A stretch of 64,000 nt of DNA. Origin: B69-G16 sp964501905 (GTDB lineage Archaea > Thermoproteota > Thermoprotei > Thermofilales > B69-G16). The translations under genes and the position numbers were made by a program. Positions 7,793 through 15,934 of this stretch are shown here, piece after piece (the stretch's first letter is position 1; each line of letters starts with the position of its first letter). The stretch lies in assembly GCA_964501905.1 (NCBI GenBank), contig CAZCTW010000002.1:62001-126000 (forward strand). Direction: 5' to 3'. Below the pieces are notes generated by a model, which saw only the letters and a list, made by a program, of their open reading frames with translations, made no database searches and was not told where the DNA came from.

Positions 7793-10198
7793 TTAATTAG
7801 TTTTAATTTTTCCCTCTTCGATAGATATAACTTTGGCTCCCTCGGCGTCCACATCCACGTGGGTTATCAGTATTATCTGTTTAAACTGATCTCTCAGAGT
7901 TTTAGTTAACAAATCTACGATGTTTTTCCTCCTATTACTGTCGGATGAGGAGAGAGGCTCATCTAGAAATAGAAATCTGGGATAGGTTTGCTTGGTCTCA
8001 GGCAGAAGTGAAAGTATAAAAGCTAGCCTCATGGCTAAGAGTAGCTGATCGACCATGCCCCCGCTGTAGATGTCCTTCGGCACAAATTTTCCGGCTTCCG
8101 AGTCAAGTACCTCTATATTGTAGTTTGAGTCAAGCCGGACGGCTTTATACCTACCACCAGTTATTATAGATATTATATGGTTCATATTGTTCTCTATCGC
8201 TGGTTGAAACCTTTCTCTAATGCTCTTAGCTACCTGCCTTAAGCTAGTTATGGCTATTTCCTGTGCTTCTACGATTTTCTCCAGCTCTTTAATTTCTTTC
8301 TTCAATTTCTCGTATTCCTCCTCTACGCCCTCGTTTTTCTTTATCCTCTCTTTCAGACGTTCTATCTGAAGCTCGAGCTGCCGTATGGTGCCCTTTAGCG
8401 CGGCTACTCTAGCGGTTAGGAGGTTATACTCTGCCTCAACGCTTCGATATAACTCCTCACTGTACGATACTCTATCTGGTAGTTCCGGCAGAGATATACT
8501 GTTTACCTCTTTTTCGAGAACAGACACTTCCTCCTCTTTTTTCTTTATCTTCTCGATAGTCTCTGCGCGCAGTTTCTCTAATTCGTATATCTCTACGCTG
8601 AGGCGAGAAATTCTACTCTTTAAATTTTTGATTCGCTCTTCAGAAGACAATATTTTATTTTCTATGGATATCTTCTCCCCCCTTGCCTCCTCAACTCTTT
8701 TAGAGACTCCTTCCAAGAACTCGTACAGAGTATTCCAGGACTCCGGCTTATATTTCTCCGGTATCGAAGCTTTAATCTCCTCCAGCTCTTCCTCTAATCC
8801 TTTAGCCTGGTTTTCGATTATTTGGAGTTCTTTACGTTTTTTTTCTAAATCTTTTTCTCGCTCTCTCATTAAGGAGAGTAAGCCGCTATACTTTCTAATT
8901 TCATCTTTAACTAATAGAGATCTCGACGTCAATTTAGATTTAAGATGAGAAATGGCGAGATAGTAGATTACCGCTAGCAGTAGCCCTGTCGCGTAGAGTA
9001 TGGGTATAAATAAGCCTAGTAGCGATGTAGAGAGTAAGGCTAGGAGTACGGGGAGGGATATTTTGGTTTTAGATATTTTCTGGTCTAGTTCTTTGTCCTC
9101 TTCGATTAAGTTGTTTAGCCTTTTTTCGTCGACTTTACTCTTTAACTCCTCTATGACCGACTCTAGCTCCGATATCTTAGCTTTTATATCTTTCATTCTC
9201 TCTTTTAGGCTATTTAACCGAGCTAGCTTGTCTTTAGATTCTCCAACGGCTTTTTGAGTTGATTCTAAGTCAATATATTCTGAAAGCTTTTTCTTGTATT
9301 CTTTTAGCTTTACTTCTTCTCTTTCAAGTTCCTCCTTTAAGTTTATTTTTTCTTTCTCTTTGGCGCGCAGCTGTTCTTCTAGCTTGCTCAGAGACTCTTT
9401 TAGAGCCCTTAACAAGCTTTTCATTCCTTCAATTTTAGTCTCTAGATTTCTCTTTTTGATTAAGGCATCCCTATACTCTTTCAAGAGTCTATAAAGGCTT
9501 TCTTTTTCCTGGAGCTTCGCTACCTCCTCTTCGTATACCTTCCTTTTATTTTTAAGCTCTAAACTTTTTTCTCTCAAATCTTCAAGGTCTCGCTTATAGT
9601 TCTCTAGCCTCTTTTTAACTTCCTCTAAAGTCCTCTTTTTAAATTCCAATTCTCTTTTTTTCTCTCTACGCTCTAAAGATAATTTTTCGATAGCTTTGTT
9701 GTAGCTTTCTAAACCGAGGAGAGCATTAATTATCTTCTCCCTCTCCTGCCCCCTCATCTCTATTAGCTTATCAAGCTCTTTTTGAGCTACGACATTCGTC
9801 ACCAAAATCTCGTTTAGAGAAAGTCCGCCTAGCAAGCTTTGGATGAACTCGTTAGTCCTCTTCACCGTAGCCGCCTTCCTGATTAAGCCGCCAGTTGGAG
9901 TTATCTCGGAGATGCGGGCTTCAGATTCTCTCCCTCTCCTGATAATTCTCTCTACTTGGTAACGCCTTCCGTCTACTGAGAATATCAATTTAACTTTCGC
10001 CACACTAGCTCTATGGTTTACGGCTAAGTCTTTAGTGCCTCTAAGCATCCTGCCGAAAAAAGCATAAAGGATTGCCTCGAGAATTGTGGATTTCCCTGCT
10101 TCGTTAGGCCCTTTAATTATCAACATACCTTTAGGAAATTCTATAGTTAAGTCTAGCTTTCTAAAATTTCTAGCTTCAAGCTTCTCGAGAACTACCAA
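7793..10198 (-). CDS. rad50: Rad50-like SMC ATPase with a central membrane hairpin
   Basis: ATPase partner of Mre11 in DNA-end processing. Walker A GPNEAGKST at residues 30-38, a signature-like YSGGMVDQLLLAMRLA at about 711-726, and Walker B FLFLDEPLSSSD at 742-753 give two half-ATPase domains separated by long coiled coils (about 165-375 and 420-660). Where a Rad50 zinc hook (CxxC) belongs, residues about 380-418 are strongly hydrophobic with two helix-length segments, and the 801 residues contain no cysteine at all. This arrangement resembles bacterial YhaN-type ATPases. Last gene of nurA-herA-mre11-rad50, overlapping mre11 by 7 bases. The membrane assignment is inferred from hydrophobicity. 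Confidence 0.85.
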   Translation of the reverse strand: MVVLEKLEARNFRKLDLTIEFPKGMLIIKGPNEAGKSTILEAILYAFFGRMLRGTKDLAVNHRASVAKVKLIFSVDGRRYQVERIIRRGRESEARISEITPTGGLIRKAATVKRTNEFIQSLLGGLSLNEILVTNVVAQKELDKLIEMRGQEREKIINALLGLESYNKAIEKLSLERREKKRELEFKKRTLEEVKKRLENYKRDLEDLREKSLELKNKRKVYEEEVAKLQEKESLYRLLKEYRDALIKKRNLETKIEGMKSLLRALKESLSKLEEQLRAKEKEKINLKEELEREEVKLKEYKKKLSEYIDLESTQKAVGESKDKLARLNSLKERMKDIKAKISELESVIEELKSKVDEKRLNNLIEEDKELDQKISKTKISLPVLLALLSTSLLGLFIPILYATGLLLAVIYYLAISHLKSKLTSRSLLVKDEIRKYSGLLSLMREREKDLEKKRKELQIIENQAKGLEEELEEIKASIPEKYKPESWNTLYEFLEGVSKRVEEARGEKISIENKILSSEERIKNLKSRISRLSVEIYELEKLRAETIEKIKKKEEEVSVLEKEVNSISLPELPDRVSYSEELYRSVEAEYNLLTARVAALKGTIRQLELQIERLKERIKKNEGVEEEYEKLKKEIKELEKIVEAQEIAITSLRQVAKSIRERFQPAIENNMNHIISIITGGRYKAVRLDSNYNIEVLDSEAGKFVPKDIYSGGMVDQLLLAMRLAFILSLLPETKQTYPRFLFLDEPLSSSDSNRRKNIVDLLTKTLRDQFKQIILITHVDVDAEGAKVISIEEGKIKTN

Positions 10199-11358
10199 GC
10201 TCCCGCCTCCTCTAACCTCTCTAACCCCATTTTCTTAGCTTTCTCGATAATCTCCCTTCTTTGAGGATTTTCCTCTTTTTCTATAAGTTCATCCATATAT
10301 TTCGAAAAAGCCTGTAGAGGCGAGAGCTTAATGCCAACCTCTATTTTCTCCATTTTATACTCAAGCTCGCTGTCATCTACTACGACAATAAAGAAGTGGT
10401 CGATTAGCCTGCGAAAAACTTCATCCCTCCTATACCTGGTCAGCACTTGTAGGGGGACTTTACCGCCTATCCTAAGTCTTAGGATAAGTTCTTTATCCCT
10501 GTATTTTAATGCATAAGAGACTATATCGCTTATAGGAGATCTCGACTCGGGACTAAGCTCATACTTTAGAGTTTTCATAGGTCTTGTGGGAACTTCTATA
10601 AACCTCCTCTTAACTCCTTCTTCGCCCAGTTCAACCCATAGGAAGCCCTTCTTTTCATCGCCCTCCTCTAGGAAACTTCTTCTCTCCGTACTCCCCGGAT
10701 AGGCTATATACGTCCTTTCTCTACGCGCTTCCTGAAACCTATGTATATGCCCCGCTGCGACGTAATCTATGCCCTTCGGTATATTCGCTATCCTAACTAA
10801 AGCCTCTCTGCCATAGCTAGCGGATTTAAAACCTTCTATAGGATAGTGTAGCATGGCTATGTTCAAATCACCCTCTACAGGAGGCTTGCTACGGGCTAGC
10901 GGATCCTCACCTTCTCTAAGCTCAAAGTTATAGGTTATCCCTGATACGCAGACATCTAAATCTCCGATTTTCAAGTGTTCAACTTGGAATTCCCTAGTTG
11001 AGGAGAAATACGTTACATAGCCGGATGCCGCTAACTCGTCTAGAGGGGATGCTCCTTCCTCTACTGAACGCGGAGTATCGTGGTGTCCCCCTATAACGAA
11101 GATCTTTATTCCTAAGCTGTGTAGCTTTCGGAAGTACTTTAGTAACTGTACTCTAGGGGGGTTTCTAGGGTTAACTCTGTCGTATAAATCTCCGGAGATT
11201 AACATAATATCGGGCTTATGCTCAACTGCGTAGTCTAATATCCGCTTAAAAGCCCTCCAGAAATCAGCCCTCCTCTCCATTATTTTCGGATAGTACATAG
11301 GAACGGAGGGGTCTAGGTGGTTATCAGCTGTATGAATTATCTTAACTGACAAGATCAC
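10192..11358 (-). CDS. mre11: Mre11-like DNA double-strand-break nuclease
   Basis: Calcineurin-type phosphoesterase expected to form a complex with the adjacent Rad50 for end resection. Motifs in order: HTADNHLD (residues 9-16), SGDLYDR (55-61), GGHHDTP (90-96), a later AMLHYP and AAGHIHRF. In the third motif the family normally has GNHD; here the metal-binding Asn is His. Length 388 is normal. The GTG start overlaps the herA stop by four bases (GTGA), and the end overlaps rad50, so all are probably translated from one mRNA. The C-terminal part would bind the Rad50 coiled coil. Confidence 0.9.
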   Translation of the reverse strand: MILSVKIIHTADNHLDPSVPMYYPKIMERRADFWRAFKRILDYAVEHKPDIMLISGDLYDRVNPRNPPRVQLLKYFRKLHSLGIKIFVIGGHHDTPRSVEEGASPLDELAASGYVTYFSSTREFQVEHLKIGDLDVCVSGITYNFELREGEDPLARSKPPVEGDLNIAMLHYPIEGFKSASYGREALVRIANIPKGIDYVAAGHIHRFQEARRERTYIAYPGSTERRSFLEEGDEKKGFLWVELGEEGVKRRFIEVPTRPMKTLKYELSPESRSPISDIVSYALKYRDKELILRLRIGGKVPLQVLTRYRRDEVFRRLIDHFFIVVVDDSELEYKMEKIEVGIKLSPLQAFSKYMDELIEKEENPQRREIIEKAKKMGLERLEEAGAW

Positions 11359-12962
11359 ACCTCAGACCAAATAGTACCTTCCCGCGCCACCACTAGCTCC
11401 TGTTCTCTCCCCAACTCCTCCTCTAAACCGGCTTCCTCCATCGCCGCTTTAAGCTTCTCAATCACGTCTATATCGGCGCCGCCCTCCCTTGTCCTCCTCT
11501 TCCTAATCTTAACCATAACAGGGACTTTAGTTACCTCGCCTACGATCACAGCTTCGCCCACGTTTAGCCCCGGTAGATCCCTGAGTAAATCCTCGCTCAA
11601 CCGCTCACTCGACTTGATTATCGCCTCTTGATCCGTAGGATTTGAAACTTTCAATATTATCTGGCTATTACACTGGCTCAGGGCATCCGGGTCTATTTTA
11701 GATGGCCTCTGGCTTATCAGAGTCATGAAAACACCGAACTTCCTGCCTTCGGCTGCTATAGTGTTTATGATTTCCCTAGATAGTCTTCTTACCTCTTTCT
11801 TGGGTATGAACTTATGAGCTTCCTCGACGAAGATGAAAACCGGGTACCTGAACTTTTGAGTGGAAACTTGGTGGAAAACTTCCGTCAATATCCTATAGGT
11901 TATGTAGTCCATGCTAGAGTCGTTAAGTCCTGAGAGGTCAATGACGGAGACTTGGGCAGGCTTTAGCATTTCGCTTACAGGAGTAGTCGCCGCTCCGAAG
12001 ACCTTAAGCCGTTTCAACTTTCTAACGTATTTAAGCGCCCTCAGGGCGTGCGGATTTCTGGAAGAAAGCTCCTCTATCTTTTCTATTAAATGTTCGGAAG
12101 TGTAGGCGTCCCCCATATTCTTTCTTAGCCCTTTAACAGCCTCGGTTACAGCATTTCTTATATTAGACCATTTTTCCGGAATATTCAATATTTCACATAT
12201 TTCTTCTCCAGTTAAATCAGAAAATCTAATAGTATAGTCGTATACGTTATCTAGCTCGCTTTTAGAGTACCTACCTGTGCTGTTAGGGTTTCGGAAAACT
12301 TTAATTCTATCAGCGTACTCGTACCTGCTCCCGTCCGGCTTCCTGCTCAAAAAGACATAGTCGGCATGGGGGTCTATAACTATCACAGTGGCGCCTTTCT
12401 GTAATAATTCCTCCACCAGCACGCCCACCGTGTAGGATTTTCCGGCACCGGTCTGAGCCAGTATGGCTAAGTGTCTTTTAAACCCATTTACGGATATGAA
12501 GACGGGTATTTTAGGCCTTGAGATCAAGTAGCCTATATGCAATCCTTCTTCCTTAGAGTATGAGAAAAACTCCGCTACTAGTTCGTCGGGGGCTAAGTAT
12601 ACCTCGTTACCCGGGTATATAGCCCTTCTGGGCATTAGTATTTCCTTCTTGCCTTCCGTAGCTATCATGTATCCTAGCGTCCTAGCTTTACATATTACAT
12701 TTACATCATCTATCCCCGCTCTGTATATCCTTTCGAGCGCCTCGAGGTCTAGGTCCTCCCTATACGATAGGCTACGCGAAACTACGCCTACGACTTGTGC
12801 GAGGACTTGCACTCGTTCTACGCGATCCCCTGCTAGCTCCTTCGAATACACCGTTACGTATTCGTACTTCGGCGGGTGGCTTTCCTTATCGGCTACGAAG
12901 AGGAACTCCGTAGGAGATGCTTCCTCTACGATTCTCCCAATGGGCTTAGGGGTAGCGTACAC
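11355..12962 (-). CDS. herA: HerA bipolar DNA helicase/translocase
   Basis: Hexameric FtsK-HerA-type ATPase that pumps DNA for end resection together with NurA. It has an N-terminal HAS-barrel region (about 1-130), Walker A AQTGAGKSYT (about 170-179), Walker B FIFVEEAHKF, and the downstream FGVFMTLISQRPSKIDPDALSQ segment with the probable arginine finger. The length of 535 residues is within the family range. GTG start; it overlaps nurA by 17 bases and mre11 by 4. The gene order nurA-herA-mre11-rad50 is well established in thermophilic archaea. Confidence 0.95.
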   Translation of the reverse strand: MYATPKPIGRIVEEASPTEFLFVADKESHPPKYEYVTVYSKELAGDRVERVQVLAQVVGVVSRSLSYREDLDLEALERIYRAGIDDVNVICKARTLGYMIATEGKKEILMPRRAIYPGNEVYLAPDELVAEFFSYSKEEGLHIGYLISRPKIPVFISVNGFKRHLAILAQTGAGKSYTVGVLVEELLQKGATVIVIDPHADYVFLSRKPDGSRYEYADRIKVFRNPNSTGRYSKSELDNVYDYTIRFSDLTGEEICEILNIPEKWSNIRNAVTEAVKGLRKNMGDAYTSEHLIEKIEELSSRNPHALRALKYVRKLKRLKVFGAATTPVSEMLKPAQVSVIDLSGLNDSSMDYITYRILTEVFHQVSTQKFRYPVFIFVEEAHKFIPKKEVRRLSREIINTIAAEGRKFGVFMTLISQRPSKIDPDALSQCNSQIILKVSNPTDQEAIIKSSERLSEDLLRDLPGLNVGEAVIVGEVTKVPVMVKIRKRRTREGGADIDVIEKLKAAMEEAGLEEELGREQELVVAREGTIWSEV

Positions 12963-14268
12963 GCCTCACATCCCTCGTATGCTCTATTAAAAAGTCGAGT
13001 TCTTTGCTTAATATAGGCTCGTAAATTTTTAAAATATCGGACATCCTAAGCTTTACCTTAGAATCTACGTCTTCCATTAAGACGTTATAGTGGCGGGGGC
13101 CGGCGTATAGCTGGTTTAACAAGGATAGTAGCTGCTCTAGCCTATTTTCAAAGCCCTCTAGTATCGCAAACCTTGAAGAAGTTTTAACGTTATCGCCTAG
13201 GATCCACGCCGGCGCGTCGACCCTAATTGGTATATCCCCCTTCTTCGGGAGGTAGTAGAACATGACAATATCGGGATATTGGAGAATTCTAGGCAGAATT
13301 TTAAGCGCTTTTTTATAGACTACGCTTTCCGCCTCAGCTATAGCGTTTGAAAAACTCCTCTCAATATACTTCCTCAATTCCCCCTTCTCGATAGCGTTGA
13401 CTAGAGAATCCAGCGCTGGAGCCGGTGTTTTCAATAACGCAGGAACAGTATAGCCAGGTTTATCTATAAGCCTAGTTATCAACTGTATATCCGGCCGTGG
13501 AGCTAGGGCTTCCCGAAGCATTTCCTTCACCCATGGAGGCACTCCTTTAATGCTCTTGAGCTTTTCCAGCGATTGCTTGGGATTTTTCCAGAGAGCATTC
13601 CAAGCTTCTATAATTTGGCAGGAGATCTCTCCCCCTAGCGAACTTTCTCCGATTTTCTTGGTGAGCTCCTCGAAAAGCAATACCCTCTTATAGATGCGCG
13701 ATTTAGAGTCCTTACTTAACCCGATAACCAATACGTTCTTCTCCTGTGCTTCCTCGAAGAGCTCGCTGTAAACTCTTATATAATCTAACATGAAGCCTTG
13801 GTATCCGGGTATTTCGGAGTCCTTTGGCAGGTGCGCCATTCTTCCATAGAGAGAGCCATCAATGAGTATTACACTGTTATCTCCACTCGATATCTTCCTT
13901 AGACACTTCAAAGCCAATATGTGCTCTAGGTGTTCTCTCATCCGGCTCCTGAACACGGTTAACCCCACGTTATCAGTCGGATAGAAGGGAGTTATCTCCA
14001 GCTCTCTCTCCTCTATCCCTCTATTTGATAGAGCTAATGCTCTACAAATATGGATAACCACGCCTTCCTTGTGCTCTATCACTCCGTCGCTACTATCCAC
14101 CGCTATGACCTCTCCCTTGAACTCCTCAGTCTGAGGCAGAAGTCTCCAGTACTTCCGAAATAGGTCCTGATAGAGTTCCAGACTATCTCGCGATAGGAGC
14201 AGAAGTTTCTCCAGAGATTCCCTTTTGTCTCTTAGTTTCTCAAGGTATAGATCAAGGAATCTAGGCAT
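12946..14268 (-). CDS. nurA: NurA 5'-3' nuclease
   Basis: Nuclease partner of HerA in break resection. The N-terminal GEVIAVDSSDGVIEHKEG (about residues 48-65) contains the conserved metal-binding Asp of the NurA fold, and a second acidic segment, NSVILIDGSLYGR, follows near residue 130. At 440 residues it is longer than the roughly 340-residue Sulfolobus enzyme. ATG start. First gene of the operon, divergent from glyS across 115 bases; it overlaps herA by 17 bases. Confidence 0.88.
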   Translation of the reverse strand: MPRFLDLYLEKLRDKRESLEKLLLLSRDSLELYQDLFRKYWRLLPQTEEFKGEVIAVDSSDGVIEHKEGVVIHICRALALSNRGIEERELEITPFYPTDNVGLTVFRSRMREHLEHILALKCLRKISSGDNSVILIDGSLYGRMAHLPKDSEIPGYQGFMLDYIRVYSELFEEAQEKNVLVIGLSKDSKSRIYKRVLLFEELTKKIGESSLGGEISCQIIEAWNALWKNPKQSLEKLKSIKGVPPWVKEMLREALAPRPDIQLITRLIDKPGYTVPALLKTPAPALDSLVNAIEKGELRKYIERSFSNAIAEAESVVYKKALKILPRILQYPDIVMFYYLPKKGDIPIRVDAPAWILGDNVKTSSRFAILEGFENRLEQLLSLLNQLYAGPRHYNVLMEDVDSKVKLRMSDILKIYEPILSKELDFLIEHTRDVRRVRYP

Positions 14269-14347
14269 GCTCTTGAGATATTAGGCCTATGAATACTTAT
14301 CCCTATTGCTGAGAGAGCTCCGAAATAGTTCCGGGACAATGGATACA

Positions 14348-14356
14348 TTTAAGTTT
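14348..14356 (+). promoter_or_regulatory. Probable TATA element for glyS
   Basis: TTTAAGTTT lies 28-36 bases before the glyS ATG at 14384 and is the best TATA match in the 115-base divergent region shared with nurA. Confidence 0.4.
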
Positions 14357-14383
14357 AAAGGATTATGTCTAGAATAGAGAGTC

Positions 14384-15934
14384 ATGAGCAGGGAGGAGTT
14401 AAAAAACGGTATAGCCCATAAATTAACTCTCCAAGACCTAGCTAGTTTCTGCGCCCGCTTAGGCTTCTTTTATCCCAGCGGTAGGATCTACGGGGGCTTA
14501 AGCGGATTTTATGACTATGGACCTTTAGGAGCTGAGCTTAGACGTGAAATCCTCAACGATTGGTGGTGGTACTTCGTCGAGCGTAGGGACGACGTGCTGG
14601 GAATTCACGGCTCCATAATAACTCACCCCCGCACTTGGATTGCTAGCGGCCACGTAGAATCTTTCATAGACTTCATCGTAACCTGTAAAAAATGCGGGTC
14701 AGAGTATAGGGCCGACCACCTGCTAGAGGATCTAGGGATACATGTTCCCGAATTAACCCTGGAGACTTTGTCTAAGCTAATTAAAGAACACGGTGTACGC
14801 TGCCCTAAGTGTAAAGGTGAGCTAGGAGACCCCGCCCCCTTCAATTTAATGTTCACCACGTATGTTGGCCCTAAAAAGACCGCAGCGAGCCTAGCCTATC
14901 TAAGGCCGGAAACTGCCCAGCTGATATTCACTAACTTTAGAAACATTATAATGACTATGGGCGTTAAGCTGCCTTTTGGAATAGCTCAGTATGGTAAGGC
15001 TTTTAGAAACGAGATATCTCCTAGAGGTTTCCTATTTAGGCTTCGAGAATTTGAGCAGATGGAAATCGAGTACTTCGTTAACCCTAAAAAGCTTGACGAT
15101 TGCCCCTACTACGATGAAGTAAAGGGAATGGAGATAAATCTGCTCTCCGCCGAGATGCAGGAAAGAGGGGAGAGAGAAGGAGTAAAGATTACTATTGAAG
15201 ATGCCGTCGATAAAGGGCTTATAGGCTGTAAATGGCACGCTTACTGGATAGCTGAGTCGCTACTATGGCTAGAGAGCATAGGCGTAAAACACAACAGGTT
15301 GAGAGTTAGAGAACACATCAAGACGGAGCTAGCCCACTACGCTGTCCAAACTTTTGACGTTGAGTTCCTCTTCCCGCAAGCTGGTTGGAAGGAGATAGAG
15401 GGCATATCCAATAGGAGTGACTATGATTTAAAAAGACACCAGAAGTATAGTGGAGAGGAAATGCATATTTACGACGACGGTGAAAAGGTAATCCCCTATG
15501 TTATTGAGCCGTCTTTTGGACTAGAAAGAGTAATTCTAGCCGTACTCTTCAGCGCTTATAACGAGATTAAAGGAAGGAGAGTTTTATCTTTACATCCCAA
15601 AATAGCTCCAGTTAAAGTAGGTGTTTTCCCTTTGGTTTCAAAACCCCAGTTCGTGGAAAAAGCTAGGGAAATTTACACTATACTTAGAGAAGAGTTCAAG
15701 ACCATCTACGAAGCAAAAGATAGCATAGGGAGGAGATACGCTAGAGCGGATGAGAGAGGCGTTCCCATCTGCATCACCGTAGACGGGCGGACTTTTGAAG
15801 ATGATACCGTTACTATCAGGTTTAGAGACACACGAGAGCAGATAAGAGTGCACATATCGGAGCTTGAGAATGAGATAAGGAGAATTTTCAAAGAATGGGA
15901 TAAGATCGCGCTTCCCTGCCAGGTGTCTACGTGA
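14384..15934 (+). CDS. glyS: Glycyl-tRNA synthetase, archaeal/eukaryotic dimeric type
   Basis: Class II synthetase charging tRNA-Gly. Residues about 37-50 (GGLSGFYDYGPLG) are a GlyRS hallmark; motif 2 is FRNEISPRGFLFRLREFEQME; motif 3 is YVIEPSFGLERVILAVL; the C-terminal anticodon-binding domain begins near residue 405 (LHPKIAPVKVGVFPLV). A CxxC pair (CKKCGSEY and CPKCKGE) probably binds zinc. Length 516 is normal for archaea. The stop overlaps the following peptidase start by GTGA. Confidence 0.96.
   Translation: MSREELKNGIAHKLTLQDLASFCARLGFFYPSGRIYGGLSGFYDYGPLGAELRREILNDWWWYFVERRDDVLGIHGSIITHPRTWIASGHVESFIDFIVTCKKCGSEYRADHLLEDLGIHVPELTLETLSKLIKEHGVRCPKCKGELGDPAPFNLMFTTYVGPKKTAASLAYLRPETAQLIFTNFRNIIMTMGVKLPFGIAQYGKAFRNEISPRGFLFRLREFEQMEIEYFVNPKKLDDCPYYDEVKGMEINLLSAEMQERGEREGVKITIEDAVDKGLIGCKWHAYWIAESLLWLESIGVKHNRLRVREHIKTELAHYAVQTFDVEFLFPQAGWKEIEGISNRSDYDLKRHQKYSGEEMHIYDDGEKVIPYVIEPSFGLERVILAVLFSAYNEIKGRRVLSLHPKIAPVKVGVFPLVSKPQFVEKAREIYTILREEFKTIYEAKDSIGRRYARADERGVPICITVDGRTFEDDTVTIRFRDTREQIRVHISELENEIRRIFKEWDKIALPCQVST

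Noticed and set aside
8385..9494. Serine-rich long frames on the plus strand inside rad50
   Set aside because: Mirror images of the Glu/Lys-rich coiled-coil codons on the other strand; no start signal or family.
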